From Gluconacetobacter tumulicola (GTDB lineage Bacteria > Pseudomonadota > Alphaproteobacteria > Acetobacterales > Acetobacteraceae), in the NCBI RefSeq assembly GCF_014174215.1, contig NZ_JABEQL010000002.1, positions 186,001 through 250,000 of the forward strand: a stretch of DNA of 64,000 nt, in the 5' to 3' direction. How positions within the stretch are numbered: the stretch's first letter is position 1; each line of letters begins with the position of its first letter. The notes beneath the pieces were generated by a model. It was not told where the DNA came from. It saw nothing but the letters and a program-made list of their open reading frames with translations, and did no database searches. Shown in pieces: positions 1 to 9,701 of this stretch. Position numbers and translations under genes: made by a program.

Positions 1-1531
1 GCGCCACGGTCGGCAGGACCTGGCCGGTGACCACCGCGCCGCGGGCCGTCGTCGGGGCATAGAGCGGTTGCTGGTTCAGGTTGGTGGCGCGATGGATGGC
101 CGATTCCAGATGCAGGGTCAGCGTCCAGAGCTGACCCAGCCGGTTGTGGAACGGCCGGTCCCAGTTGGCCGAGAGCTGGGCGCGCTGGTCCGACACGCCG
201 TCATTGCGGTAGACGTAGAAATCGTTGGTATCCAGCGCCAGGCGGCCGCCCCAGGCGTCGGGCTGGCCGAAATAGCTGAAATTATAGTGCGGCAGCACCC
301 AGGGCAGGTCGTTGTTGCGGATGACGCCCTGGTTCAGGCCCTGATAGGCCTGAGCGTCGAGGCGCGAATAGGAACCGGTGCCGAACCCTTCGAGGAAGAC
401 GTTCGACGTCAGCATTTCCTGCCCGTAGCCGGTCACCCGGTAGTCGCGCATATAGTTGGCGGAGGTGGCGAGGTTGATGTTTATCCCCGTTCGCCATTCC
501 CGCGAGAGCGAGGCCTTGCCCTGGGCGAAGATGTAGCCCTGCACCCCGTGCTCGTTGGCCGAGCCGACGGTATTGCCGAACGTGTTGATATACGCGCCCT
601 GGCGGTGGGTGTCGTAGGCCAGGCCGGCCAGGATGTTCAGCGTGCCCCAGTTGAAGATGTTGCGGTACTGGCTGCTGACCTGCGGGCCGGTACGGGTGGA
701 GAACAGGCCCTGGACGGTCAGGTCGGACTGGCCGTCGATCACCCAGTAATAGGGAATGGTGGCGTAGGCGCCCAGATAGCGGTCGTGCGGCGTGATGCCG
801 GGGGTGAGGAAGCCGCTCTGCCGCCGGACCGAGGGGTCCGACATCGAGAAGACCGGCAGGTACATGACCGGAATCCCGAACATGTCGAGATAGGCATCAC
901 GGAATTCGATGCGCTTGTGCTCGGTATCGTCGATCGCATCATAGGCCCGCAACTGCCAGAATGGCGGGCGGGTGGGGTGTTTGGCGCAGATCTCGCAGGC
1001 GGTATAGACGGCGCGGGTCATGTCGTTGACGCGCCCGCCGGTCCGGCGCATGCCGTTGGCGGCAAGCTTGGCGTTGTCGGCCATCAGCGCGTGCAGGCGC
1101 GTCATGATGCCGTCGCGCATGCCGTTGCTGAGTTCGGCATAGTCGCTGAACAGCACGGTGCCGTCCGCCTCGACGATCGCGACATTGCCCCGTGCCGCCG
1201 CGATGCCGGTATTGCGGTCATAGGTGACCGTATCGGCCCGCAGCACATGGTCGTTCTGCCAGATCTGGACGTTGCCCGACCAGGTGACGGTGCCCTGGGC
1301 GTTGTCGTACGACACCTTGTCGGCCTGGAACGTCACCGGGGCGTTCTGGGAAAGCGGTGTGCCGGCGTCGACGTGCAGCGGGTGGACCTGCGCATGGGCA
1401 TGGTGGATCTGGATCGCGGCCCCCAGCAGCGTGCCGCCAAGCATGGTGGCAGCCAGCAGCGTGCCGCGTGCCTGCGCGGATTGGCCCCCCACGGGGCGGA
1501 GTTGGCGGCGAGGCAGGAGAAAGGGCATCAT
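1..1531 (-). CDS. lptD: LPS assembly outer-membrane protein LptD (3' end outside window)
   Basis: LptD is the outer-membrane beta-barrel that, with LptE, inserts lipopolysaccharide into the outer leaflet. About 510 N-terminal residues are visible and the reading frame runs off the left edge. A signal peptide of about 48 residues ends near AHA-Q. It is followed by an OstA/LptA-like beta-jellyroll (VTFQADKVSYDNAQGTV; VTWSGNVQIWQNDHVLRA) and then by barrel strands rich in aromatic residues. A CEIC pair after YTA may form part of the disulfide set known in LptD. The start at 1531 gives an ATGA overlap with the lptG stop; a second ATG follows directly at 1528. The position after lptF-lptG is conserved in alphaproteobacteria. 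Confidence 0.93.
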   Translation of the reverse strand, partial: MMPFLLPRRQLRPVGGQSAQARGTLLAATMLGGTLLGAAIQIHHAHAQVHPLHVDAGTPLSQNAPVTFQADKVSYDNAQGTVTWSGNVQIWQNDHVLRADTVTYDRNTGIAAARGNVAIVEADGTVLFSDYAELSNGMRDGIMTRLHALMADNAKLAANGMRRTGGRVNDMTRAVYTACEICAKHPTRPPFWQLRAYDAIDDTEHKRIEFRDAYLDMFGIPVMYLPVFSMSDPSVRRQSGFLTPGITPHDRYLGAYATIPYYWVIDGQSDLTVQGLFSTRTGPQVSSQYRNIFNWGTLNILAGLAYDTHRQGAYINTFGNTVGSANEHGVQGYIFAQGKASLSREWRTGININLATSANYMRDYRVTGYGQEMLTSNVFLEGFGTGSYSRLDAQAYQGLNQGVIRNNDLPWVLPHYNFSYFGQPDAWGGRLALDTNDFYVYRNDGVSDQRAQLSANWDRPFHNRLGQLWTLTLHLESAIHRATNLNQQPLYAPTTARGAVVTGQVLPTVA

Positions 1532-2637
1532 CCATCTTCTAAATGAAGCAGAAGAGAAACTGCAAGGCAGAGACCGGCCCCGGTCGGAGCCCAGGCGGCC
1601 AGAATCGGGGGCATGGCGCCGGATTCCCCGAATTGTGCCGCCACCTTGGATACCGTGAACAGCGCGAAGCCTGCCGCCACCCCGCCGCCGATCATGCGCG
1701 CCACGCCGCCGCGCCGGGTCGGGCGCATCGAAAACCCGGCCGCGACCAGCGCCATGGTGCCTGCCAGGATCGGCAACGTGAGCAGCGACTGGAAATGCAG
1801 CCGGTGCCGGATGGACGAGAAGCCCGAGCGCTCGAGAAGCGAGATGAAGCCCGGCAATGCCCAGACCGACAGCGTGTCGGGCGAGGCGAAGCTTTCCTGG
1901 ACACGTGCGAGCGTGAGGTCGGTCGGCAGGGTGAAGCGTCCTACCTGGACGGGCAGGCGGTCGGGCCGGATGGTGTGGGTGTCGTCAAGCACCCATTCCC
2001 CGTGGCCCAGATGCCCGCTGGGGGCTTCCACGCGGACGATCATACGGTCGGAATCGTCCAGCCGGAACAGGCTGATGCCGCTGATCCGCAGCACGCCGTC
2101 CTGCAGATGCACGCCACGGGCATGCAGGATCGCCACCCCGTGGGGGGTCAGGGCGTTGTCGGCCTGACGAATCCACAATGCGCCGTCGGCGAGATTCAGC
2201 GGGCCGCCGCTGCGCAGATAGACATGATCCAGCGTTTCCGCCCGCCGGTACATGAGCGAGGACAGCGGCGACAGCGCCCCGGTGGCCAGTGCGCCGATCA
2301 GCAGGGCGCAGGCCAGCGGGCCGGTCAGGAACTGCCATGCCGAAATGCCGGCGGCCCGCGCCACGATCAGCTCGGACGAGCGGGTGAGACGCCAGAAGCA
2401 GACGAGCCCGCCCAGCAGCACGCCGAAGGGCAGGATTTCGATCGTGAAATAGGGGATGTGCAGGAGTGCGATCTCGCTGACCAGGCGGGTGGGCACGTTG
2501 GGACGCGTTGCGACCCGCCGCAGCAGGTCGATGAAATCGAACAGCGAGACCAGCCCGGTCAGCGACAGGATCATCGCCAGGACCGCCAGCGTGAACTGCC
2601 GCGCGATGTAGAAGGAGAGGGTGACCGAGACGGTCAT
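1528..2637 (-). CDS. lptG: LPS export permease LptG
   Basis: This is one of the two transmembrane subunits of the LptB2FG ABC exporter, which extracts LPS from the inner membrane and passes it to the LptC/A bridge. The protein has 369 residues. It starts MTVSVTLSFYIARQF, has a helix pair near residues 12-75 (ILSLTGLVSLFDFIDLLRR), a periplasmic jellyroll in the middle (around WIRQADNALTPHGVAIL) and three C-terminal helices. This is the YjgP/YjgQ family layout and usual length. The start was chosen by homology and by the 4-base ATGA overlap with the end of lptF; the longer in-frame extension upstream is low-complexity shadow of lptF. It also overlaps lptD by ATGA, so the three genes look translationally coupled. 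Confidence 0.95.
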   Translation of the reverse strand: MTVSVTLSFYIARQFTLAVLAMILSLTGLVSLFDFIDLLRRVATRPNVPTRLVSEIALLHIPYFTIEILPFGVLLGGLVCFWRLTRSSELIVARAAGISAWQFLTGPLACALLIGALATGALSPLSSLMYRRAETLDHVYLRSGGPLNLADGALWIRQADNALTPHGVAILHARGVHLQDGVLRISGISLFRLDDSDRMIVRVEAPSGHLGHGEWVLDDTHTIRPDRLPVQVGRFTLPTDLTLARVQESFASPDTLSVWALPGFISLLERSGFSSIRHRLHFQSLLTLPILAGTMALVAAGFSMRPTRRGGVARMIGGGVAAGFALFTVSKVAAQFGESGAMPPILAAWAPTGAGLCLAVSLLLHLEDG

Positions 2638-3779
2638 GGGCGGGGCGCCTGGCCGGACGGGATGGATGCGGGAAGCGGCGGCCCCGCCATCGGCTGCTGC
2701 CGCTGGCGCCATTCGGGCAGGAAGAGCGTGATGGCGCACACGGCGCCTGGCAGGATCGCCTCGACCCACATCAGGGGCACCAGCCCGGGATTGCGGCCGG
2801 CCAGGTTCTGCACCATCAGGCTGAGGGCCAGCAGGCACACCACGCTCATGATCGCGGTGAAGGGCCGCAGGATGTTGCCGTGCCGCGAGAAGGTGCCGCC
2901 CAGCACGCTGACCAGCCCGATCATCGCGAAGGAAAAGGCGGTGAAGGGCGAGGTCAGGCGCCGCCAGGCTTCGACCGCGAACTTGCCGCGATCGCGGTCC
3001 GAGACCTGGTGCGGGTCGGGATGCAGCAATTCGTGCAGTGCCATCTCGCTGGCGTCGCGATAGCGGGTCTGCTCGCCCCGGGGGGTGGTCAGGTCGATGG
3101 TGTTGCGCGCGAAGGTCAGCACGTTCAAGCGGCCGGTCCGGCGGTCGATTTCCTGCCGCGAGCCGTCGAAGAGGACCACGCGGGGCTGGTCGTTGATGAC
3201 CAGCATGGTACCGCGCTCGGCCAGGATGGTCGAGGGACTGTCGGGCTGGCGGCCGTCCTCGACCATGATGCCGTGGAGCGTGCCGTCATGATCGCGGGAG
3301 CGGACATAGACGGTCATGGTGTCCGACAAGGGTGTGAAGACGCCGTCCTGCAGCATGAAGGCCGCAATGCGGTTGCGGATCTGGAATTCGTACTGTTTGA
3401 ACGCGTGAAAGGCCTGCGGGACGATCCACACATTCAGGAGCAGGCAGAGCAGCATCGACGCGCCGGCGCACAGCAGGCCGGGCCGCGCCACGTGGAAGGG
3501 CGACAGGCCCGCCGCGCGCATGACCGTCAGTTCGCGATCGCTGGCCAGGCGCTGATAGATGAACTGCACCACCACGAAGGTCGTGATCGGCAGGATGATG
3601 GCGACGAAGGACGGCACGAGCAGGCTGGTCAGTCCGATGAAGACCCGCAGGGAGAGGCCGCGTTCGACCACCAGGGAGACGAAGCGCAGGGACTGGGTGA
3701 GCCAGATCAGGGCCGCCAGGCCGCCCGTGGTTGCCGCCAGTGCCATGAGGAGCTGCCGCAGCACGTAGCGGTCGAGCAT
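2634..3779 (-). CDS. lptF: LPS export permease LptF
   Basis: This is the partner of LptG in the inner-membrane LPS exporter. From MLDRYVLRQLLMAL it is 381 residues long, typical for LptF. It begins with membrane helices, including the family stretch VPSFVAIILPITTFVVVQF, followed by YQRLASDRELTVMRAAGLSP, which corresponds to the coupling helix that contacts the ATPase LptB. The periplasmic domain is central and three helices close the protein. An in-frame ATG at 3830 would add 17 residues; both candidates have only distant Shine-Dalgarno-like bases (AAGGG or GGGGAG), so the start is uncertain. The gene opens the lptF-lptG-lptD operon. No promoter was recognised in the 278 bases upstream. Confidence 0.93.
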   Translation of the reverse strand: MLDRYVLRQLLMALAATTGGLAALIWLTQSLRFVSLVVERGLSLRVFIGLTSLLVPSFVAIILPITTFVVVQFIYQRLASDRELTVMRAAGLSPFHVARPGLLCAGASMLLCLLLNVWIVPQAFHAFKQYEFQIRNRIAAFMLQDGVFTPLSDTMTVYVRSRDHDGTLHGIMVEDGRQPDSPSTILAERGTMLVINDQPRVVLFDGSRQEIDRRTGRLNVLTFARNTIDLTTPRGEQTRYRDASEMALHELLHPDPHQVSDRDRGKFAVEAWRRLTSPFTAFSFAMIGLVSVLGGTFSRHGNILRPFTAIMSVVCLLALSLMVQNLAGRNPGLVPLMWVEAILPGAVCAITLFLPEWRQRQQPMAGPPLPASIPSGQAPRP

Positions 3780-4057
3780 CGGCAGGCGCGCCCTTGACGG
3801 ACGTCGGATTGCGGATCGGGCGAACGACATAGGCCTGTGTAGCTCCCCGGAGGATGTGGTGAAAAGCCCTGCGTCCAAGGGTGGTGCGACCGTTACGGCT
3901 GGTCGCCCCACCGGTTCCCGGCCGTCATCATGTGCCGGCCGGCTGAAGCAGATCCCGTCCCGATGGTTTTATTGGGGCGGGCAAGGATGCCAGTGGAAAG
4001 TCGAGGAACCGGAAAGATGTCCGTGGGCCGCCCCGCGCGGGACACGCGGACGGTATG

Positions 4058-5506
4058 CTAGCCTGCCGGGGGAAACAGCGTGCCGGGATTCATCAGCCCG
4101 TGCGGATCGATTGCGTCCTTGATCCGGCGCATGGTGGCCAGTTCGGCGCCCCCGCGCCAATCGGGCATCATGTAGGGCTTCAGGCGTCCGACCCCATGTT
4201 CGGCCGAGAAGGAGCCGTCCAGGTCGCGCACGATGGCGGCGACCGTGTCCATGATCCGGTGATCCTGTGCCAGGAATGCGGCCGGGTCCATGCCCTCGGG
4301 CTGCACCAGGTTGAAATGGATGTTGCCGTCGCCGATATGGCCGAACGGCGCGGGGCGGATGCCCGGGATCAGGGCCGCGCAGGCGGCGCTGGCGCGGTCG
4401 ATCAGTTCCGGCACGCGCGAGACGGGGACCGAGACGTCGTTCTTGACGCTGGCGCCGGCGCGGCGCTGGGCCTCGGCATGCTCTTCGCGCAGTTTCCACA
4501 GCGCCAGGCGCTGGCCCTCGCTTTCGGCGATCACGGCGTCGCTGACCGTGCCGGCCTCGAACATGCCGGCCAGGACGTCTTCCAGCACCGTGCGCAGGTC
4601 GGCATCGCGGCGCGGGGTCGCCAGTTCCACCAGCACATAGGCCGGGGCGGGTTCGGCCAGCGGCAGGCTGGTGCCGGGCACCAGCCGCGTGACCAGGTCC
4701 ATCCCGGCGCCCGACATATATTCGAAGGCCTGGATCAGCGCCGGGTCCTGGGCGCGGAAGGCGCTGAACAGCGCCAGCGCCGCGCCGGCGCCGGCGACCG
4801 CGCACAGCGCGGCCTCGACCGCGCGCGGCTGGGGCTGCAATTGCAGGATGGCCGAGGTGATGAAGCCCAGCGTACCCTCGGACCCCACGAAGAGCTGGCG
4901 CAGCGCATAGCCCGTATTGTCCTTGCGCAGCCGGCGCAGCCCGTTGAAGACGCTGCCGTCGGGCAGCACGACCTCCAGCCCCAGCACCAGTTCCCGCGCA
5001 TTGCCGTAGCGCACGGTGTTGTTGCCGCCGGCATTAGTGGCCAGCACGCCGCCGATCTGGGCCGAGCCTTCCGACGAGATCGAGAGCGGCAGCATCAGGC
5101 CGGCTTCGCGCGCCGCATCCTGCGCCGCCTTCAGCGTGACGCCGGCTTCAAGTTCCATCGTGTGGTCCAGCGGGTCGATCCGCCGCACGCGGTTCATCCG
5201 CGACAGGCACACCACGATGTCCCGCCCGCTTTCGTCGGGCGTGGCGCCGCCGACCATGCTGGTATTGCCGCCCTGCGGCACCATCGCGACCCCGGCCGCG
5301 GCGCACAGCGAGACGGCCTGGGCCAGTTCGGCGGTGCTGGCCGGGCGCAGGACGGCTGCCGCGCGCCCGTGATAGAGCGAGCGCCAGTCGGTGCAGTATG
5401 GCGCGACGTCCGAGGTCTCGGTGAGGATGCCCGACGGTCCCAGCAGATCCGCCAGACGGGCCAGCAGGTCGGCGGTCGGGGGAGCGGAGGAGGGGGTGGC
5501 GGTCAT
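4058..5506 (-). CDS. FAD-linked oxidase, D-2-hydroxyacid dehydrogenase (GlcD/D2HGDH type)
   Basis: The 482-residue protein has an FAD_binding_4 domain (about residues 30-215, with the flavin-binding stretch VPQGGNTSMVGGATP and SEGSAQIGGVLATNAGGN) and a FAD_oxidase_C domain (about 220-480). The metal-site histidines of this family are visible in FGHIGDGNIHFN and near SAEHGVG, and the C terminus ends in the familiar DPHGLMNPGTLFP. Members oxidise D-lactate, glycolate or D-2-hydroxyglutarate and pass electrons to quinone or an electron-transfer flavoprotein. Which substrate is used cannot be read from the sequence. No glcE or glcF lies beside it, which favours the single-subunit D-lactate or D-2-hydroxyglutarate type. 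Confidence 0.88.
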   Translation of the reverse strand: MTATPSSAPPTADLLARLADLLGPSGILTETSDVAPYCTDWRSLYHGRAAAVLRPASTAELAQAVSLCAAAGVAMVPQGGNTSMVGGATPDESGRDIVVCLSRMNRVRRIDPLDHTMELEAGVTLKAAQDAAREAGLMLPLSISSEGSAQIGGVLATNAGGNNTVRYGNARELVLGLEVVLPDGSVFNGLRRLRKDNTGYALRQLFVGSEGTLGFITSAILQLQPQPRAVEAALCAVAGAGAALALFSAFRAQDPALIQAFEYMSGAGMDLVTRLVPGTSLPLAEPAPAYVLVELATPRRDADLRTVLEDVLAGMFEAGTVSDAVIAESEGQRLALWKLREEHAEAQRRAGASVKNDVSVPVSRVPELIDRASAACAALIPGIRPAPFGHIGDGNIHFNLVQPEGMDPAAFLAQDHRIMDTVAAIVRDLDGSFSAEHGVGRLKPYMMPDWRGGAELATMRRIKDAIDPHGLMNPGTLFPPAG

Positions 5507-5621
5507 GGCGGGTTTCCGGTGGCGATGGATGATCGGCGCGGGGGACGGCGCCTGTCTTGGGACAGAATGACCGGCAAGGCAATGTCCGGCCCCAGGTCTG
5601 GCCCTGGTGCCGCTGGTTCCG

Positions 5622-6167
5622 TCAGTTGAGGGCCGTCGTTCGGAACGGGACGGAAGGCACGTCCATGGCGCGCACCATGCCCATGCCGATCGCGCCCACC
5701 AGGGCGCCGACGGCGACGGCCAGGGCGACGACCGAGCGGCGGCGCGGCGTGGGGCGCGCCCGCATCACGGACAGGGCGGCCTGCGTTTCGGCGCGGGCCT
5801 GCTGGGTCAGGTAGAGCTGCGACCGCAGTTCCTCATTGCGGGCGCGTGCGCTGCGCAGGTCGAGATCGAGCCGGTTGACGCTTTCGGTCAGCTGCATGAT
5901 CCGCGTGCGCGCGGCCTGCATTTCCTCGGTGGCGGCAGCGCCGGATGCGACGCGGGAGGCGCGGGGGCGGGGCGGGGGGCGCTGCGGCGGGTTCGGCGCG
6001 ATGGCCGTGAACAGATTCTTCAGGGCCCCGCCGGTCATGCCGTTGCGGCGGGCACGGTTGCGGATGGCGTCCAGCGCATTGGCGGACTGTCCCGGATGGT
6101 CCTCCAGGACCAGTGCCAGGATATCCGCCAGAATCTTCAGTTCCTTGGGATCGAGTTTGTCGCTCAT
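5622..6167 (-). CDS. Hypothetical protein with coiled coil and C-terminal membrane helix
   Basis: I do not recognise a named family. The 181-residue protein begins with a helical segment (LDPKELKILADILALVLEDH), then a proline/arginine-rich linker near residues 62-75. A likely coiled coil follows at about residues 80-125 (RIMQLTESVNRLDLDLRSAR), and a single membrane helix near 147-167 (VVALAVAVGALVGAIGMGMV). This suggests a tail-anchored or single-pass membrane protein with the coiled coil in the cytoplasm. It is codirectional with sua5 upstream (49-base gap) and may be cotranscribed. Codon usage matches its neighbours, so it is probably a real gene. Confidence 0.7.
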   Translation of the reverse strand: MSDKLDPKELKILADILALVLEDHPGQSANALDAIRNRARRNGMTGGALKNLFTAIAPNPPQRPPPRPRASRVASGAAATEEMQAARTRIMQLTESVNRLDLDLRSARARNEELRSQLYLTQQARAETQAALSVMRARPTPRRRSVVALAVAVGALVGAIGMGMVRAMDVPSVPFRTTALN

Positions 6168-6216
6168 GGCGGCGGATCACGATGTTCGGGGCAGGCGGTT
6201 GTGGCGGGATGCGGCA

Positions 6217-7188
6217 TCATGCGGGACGGGGGGAGGCCGCGCGGCGCAGGCGGTCGCGGATGGCCAGCCCCAGCCCGGCGCGGGGGATCGGCATGGCGGC
6301 GATACGGGTCAGGCCGCGCCGCGCGCCCTCGCTGTCCAGGAAGCGCAGCCCGGCGAACAGGCGGGCCGCGGCTTCGTCCACCGTGCCGGAGGGGCTGAGA
6401 TTCCAGACCAGCCCGGCCCCCGGCAGTTCCGGCCCGAAGGCCAGCAGGGCCTCGTCGGCGCCGACCTCCTGCGCGTCCAGGCGGACCGGCAGGGAGGGGG
6501 CGTAGTGCGATTCCATCCGGCCGGGCGAGACCGGCAGGGTGTCGGCATAATCGTCGGGATGGGAGATCGGGCCGCAGATCTCGGCGAGGGCCTCGATCGT
6601 GACGCCGCCGGGGCGCAGCAGCATGGGCGCGGTGCCCGTCAGGTCGAGGACCGTGCTTTCCACCCCGACCTGGCACGGGCCGGAATCCAGCACCGCGTCG
6701 ATGCGGCCGTTCAGGCCGCGCATGACGTGATAGGCGTCCGACGGGCTGACCTTGCCGGACAGATTGGCCGACGGGGCCGCGACCGGGCGGCCGGTGGCGC
6801 GCAGCAGGGCCGCCGTGACCGCGCCGCGCGGCACGCGGACCGCCACCGAGGGCAAGCCGGCGGCGGCGAGGTCCGAGATCGTGCCGCCCGGCTGGCGCGG
6901 CAGGACCAGCGTCAGCGGGCCGGGCCAGAACCGCTCGGCCAGGCGCCGCGCGAGCTCGTTGGGCACGGCCTCGGTGAAGGCGGCCTCGGCATCGGGGAAA
7001 TGGCTGATCAGCGGGTTGAAGCGCGGGCGCTCCTTGGCGGCGAAGATGCGGGCCACGGCGGTATCATTGGTCGCGTCGGCGCCAAGCCCGTAGACGGTTT
7101 CCGTCCCGAACGCCACCAGGCCGCCTGCCCGCAGCAGCTCGGCCGCGCGGGCGATGCCCGCGTCGTTTGCTTCCAGGCGTTCCGTCAT
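6217..7188 (-). CDS. tsaC: L-threonylcarbamoyladenylate synthase (Sua5/TsaC)
   Basis: It makes threonylcarbamoyl-AMP from threonine, bicarbonate and ATP, the first step of t6A formation at position 37 of ANN-decoding tRNAs. The YrdC domain covers about residues 10-200 (AFGTETVYGLGADATN; KERPRFNPLISHF; PSANLSGKVSPS). A C-terminal Sua5 domain follows, so this is the longer Sua5 type (323 residues) rather than the short TsaC. The start at 7188 is preceded by AGAGGGGAG, which is very close to the ATG. An in-frame ATG at 7233 would add 15 residues and leave 6 bases after cysQ; that start cannot be excluded. Confidence 0.93.
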   Translation of the reverse strand: MTERLEANDAGIARAAELLRAGGLVAFGTETVYGLGADATNDTAVARIFAAKERPRFNPLISHFPDAEAAFTEAVPNELARRLAERFWPGPLTLVLPRQPGGTISDLAAAGLPSVAVRVPRGAVTAALLRATGRPVAAPSANLSGKVSPSDAYHVMRGLNGRIDAVLDSGPCQVGVESTVLDLTGTAPMLLRPGGVTIEALAEICGPISHPDDYADTLPVSPGRMESHYAPSLPVRLDAQEVGADEALLAFGPELPGAGLVWNLSPSGTVDEAAARLFAGLRFLDSEGARRGLTRIAAMPIPRAGLGLAIRDRLRRAASPRPA

Positions 7189-7239
7189 CTCCCCTCTACC
7201 CGTCCGTTCGTGGCCGATCATGTCGTTGATCATAACGCG

Positions 7240-8040
7240 TCACGCGCCTGATTGCTCCCGCTTTCCGGCGCAGATGAAGTGCGGGTTGCGCCAGTCGGGC
7301 TTGCCGTAGCGCAGGGGTTCGCCATCCATTGTGGTGACGCTGCCGCCGGCGGCCTCGACAATAACCTGCGGGGCGGCGGTATCCCATTCCATCGTCGTGC
7401 CCAGGCGGGGATAGAGGTCGGCCGCGCCTTCGGCCACGCGGATGAATTTCGCGGCGGAGCCGATATTGCCCAGATGGGCGATCTGCCGGCCGCCCAGGAA
7501 CGATGCCAGGCGCGGGTCGTCGGCATAATGGCGCGAGGCCAGCACCGTCAGCCCCTCCGGCGGAACAAGGCGGGCGTGGATGGCATGCGTGCCGGCCGCG
7601 TCGATACGGTGCGCGCCGGTGGCGACATGGCCGGCATAGAGCTGGTGATAGGCCGGCAGGGCGACCGCCCCCAGAACGGCGCTTCCGTCACGGACCAGGC
7701 CGATATTGACGGTGAAATCGTCCCGGCCCGCCGCGAATTCGCGCGTGCCGTCCAGCGGGTCGACCAGCCAGAATGTGTGACCGGCCTCGACGCGCACGCC
7801 GGCGGCGGCTTCTTCCTCGGCGATCACGGGAATTTCGGGCGCGGCGGCGCGCAGCCCGGCCAGGATATGGGCCTCGGCGGCGTGATCGGCCTCGGTCACC
7901 GGGGACGAATCGGATTTCGTCACGGTTTCGAACCCGCGCGCACGGATCGCGCGGATCAGTTCGGCGGCCTCGGAGGCCAGGCGGGTCGCCAGGTCCAGCA
8001 ACGCGTCGTCGCCGGGATGGAGCAGGGAGGAACGATTCAT
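7240..8040 (-). CDS. cysQ: 3'(2'),5'-bisphosphate nucleotidase CysQ
   Basis: It hydrolyses 3'-phosphoadenosine 5'-phosphate, the by-product of sulfate assimilation, to AMP. The 266-residue protein belongs to the lithium-sensitive inositol monophosphatase superfamily. Metal ligands are visible in VTEADHAAE, VIAEEE and the signature WLVDPLDGTREF, with a later WDTAAPQVIVEAAGG box. Length and order fit CysQ better than SuhB. It lies directly upstream of sua5 on the same strand and is divergent from pepA, with a 172-base gap holding both promoters; I could not identify convincing promoter boxes there. Confidence 0.92.
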   Translation of the reverse strand: MNRSSLLHPGDDALLDLATRLASEAAELIRAIRARGFETVTKSDSSPVTEADHAAEAHILAGLRAAAPEIPVIAEEEAAAGVRVEAGHTFWLVDPLDGTREFAAGRDDFTVNIGLVRDGSAVLGAVALPAYHQLYAGHVATGAHRIDAAGTHAIHARLVPPEGLTVLASRHYADDPRLASFLGGRQIAHLGNIGSAAKFIRVAEGAADLYPRLGTTMEWDTAAPQVIVEAAGGSVTTMDGEPLRYGKPDWRNPHFICAGKREQSGA

Positions 8041-8212
8041 GGGTTCATAGGATTAGCTTACTCGCGGCCGCGCGTCATGCGCCTTTCTCGAATCTTCGGG
8101 GTTTCGGCGGGCCGGCTTTGGACAGATGCGCCCGCATGCGGCATGCTGGCGCACCTGTTCCAGGGTCCGGGGCGCGACCCTGACCGACCGATCGTTGCGG
8201 AGTATCAGCGCC

Positions 8213-9682
8213 ATGTTGCAGACCGGTTTTTCCGATGCCGTCCTTCCCGCCGATGGCGTCCTGGCCATTCTGGTGTCCGAGGACGGGCCACGTCCGGCCA
8301 CCTATCTTGCCGCCGACCGGGCGACCGGCGGCGCGCTGGAGCGTGCGGTCGGGGCTGCGTCGTTCACGTTCGGTGCCGGCCGGACCTGCATGTTGCTGGC
8401 TCCCGGCGGCGGGTTCGACCGTATTCTGCTGGTCGGGCTGGGCAAGGTGGCCGAGATCGGTGCCCGCACCGTCGAGAACGCGGCCGGCGCCGCCGTCACG
8501 GCGCTGGGCAAGCTGGCTGCTGCGGCGCGGATCGCGGCCGATGGCGTGCCACCCGCGCTGGTGGCCCATGTCGCCCAGGGTGCGACGCTCGCCGCCTTTC
8601 GCTTTGACAGTTACCATACCCGCCTGCCCGAAGATGCGCGCTGGCGGCTGGCGGAGATCACGATCCTGACCCCGGCCGCCGCCCAGGCGGAGGCGGCGTG
8701 GGCGGACCTGTCCGCCGTGGCGCGGGGTGTCTATCTGGCGCGCGACCTGGTCAGCGAGCCGGCGAACGTCCTGCGTCCGCCCGAATTCGCGACCCGGATC
8801 GAGGCGCTGCGCGAACTGGGGGTGGCGGTCGAGATACTGGATCGGGATACGATGGCCGAGCTGGGCTTCGGCGCGCTGCTGGGGGTGGCGCAGGCCAGCG
8901 ATGCCCCGCCGCGCACGGTGCTGATGCGCTGGAACGGCGCCGGCGACGATTCCGCGCCGCTGGCCTTTATCGGCAAGGGCGTGACCTTCGATTCCGGCGG
9001 GATCTCGATCAAGCCGGCGGCCGGCATGGAGGAGATGAAGACCGACATGGCCGGCGCTGCCGCCGTGGTGGGGCTGATGGCGGCGCTGGCCGGCCGCAAG
9101 GCGCGGGTCAATGTCGTGGGCGCGGTCGGGCTGGTGGAGAACATGCTGGCCGGCAATGCCCAGCGGCCGGGCGACGTGGTGCGGACCTATTCCGGCCAGA
9201 CGGTCGAGGTGATCAATACCGATGCCGAGGGGCGGCTCGTGCTGGCCGACGTGCTGTGGTACGTGCAGGAGCGGTTCAAGCCGCGCCTGATGGTCGATCT
9301 GGCCACGCTGACGGGCGCGATCGTCGTCGGGCTGGGGCATGAATATGCCGGGCTGTTCTCGAACGATGACGCGCTGGCCGGGCGGCTGGCCGCGGCGGGC
9401 GAGGAAACGGGCGAGCTTCTGTGGCGCATGCCGCTGTCCGATGCCTATCGCGACGCGCTGCGCTCGGACATCGCGGATTTCAAGAATGTCGGCGGGCGGC
9501 CGGGCGGGTCGATCACGGCGGCCAAGTTCCTGGAACATTTCGTCAATCAGGTGCCGTGGGCGCATCTGGACATTGCCGGCACCGCCTGGGCCCGGAAGAC
9601 CGTGCATTGCACGCCCAAGGGGGCCACGGGCTTCGGCGTGCGTCTGCTGGAGCGCTTCGTACGGGAAAACCACGAGGGTTGA
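8213..9682 (+). CDS. pepA: Leucyl aminopeptidase PepA (M17)
   Basis: This cytosolic hexameric two-metal aminopeptidase trims N-terminal residues from peptides, including Cys-Gly from glutathione turnover. The start MLQTGFSDAV at 8213 is preceded by CGGAG at a suitable distance; an upstream in-frame extension to 8126 has no family similarity. The protein has 489 residues. The C-terminal catalytic domain carries GKGVTFDSGGISIKPA, DMAGAAAV and the M17 signature NTDAEGRLVLAD, with metal ligands Lys, Asp, Asp and Glu in place. holC follows after 19 bases, the common pepA-holC order. Confidence 0.96.
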   Translation: MLQTGFSDAVLPADGVLAILVSEDGPRPATYLAADRATGGALERAVGAASFTFGAGRTCMLLAPGGGFDRILLVGLGKVAEIGARTVENAAGAAVTALGKLAAAARIAADGVPPALVAHVAQGATLAAFRFDSYHTRLPEDARWRLAEITILTPAAAQAEAAWADLSAVARGVYLARDLVSEPANVLRPPEFATRIEALRELGVAVEILDRDTMAELGFGALLGVAQASDAPPRTVLMRWNGAGDDSAPLAFIGKGVTFDSGGISIKPAAGMEEMKTDMAGAAAVVGLMAALAGRKARVNVVGAVGLVENMLAGNAQRPGDVVRTYSGQTVEVINTDAEGRLVLADVLWYVQERFKPRLMVDLATLTGAIVVGLGHEYAGLFSNDDALAGRLAAAGEETGELLWRMPLSDAYRDALRSDIADFKNVGGRPGGSITAAKFLEHFVNQVPWAHLDIAGTAWARKTVHCTPKGATGFGVRLLERFVRENHEG

Positions 9683-9701
9683 GGCGGGATCGCGGCGCGC
9701 C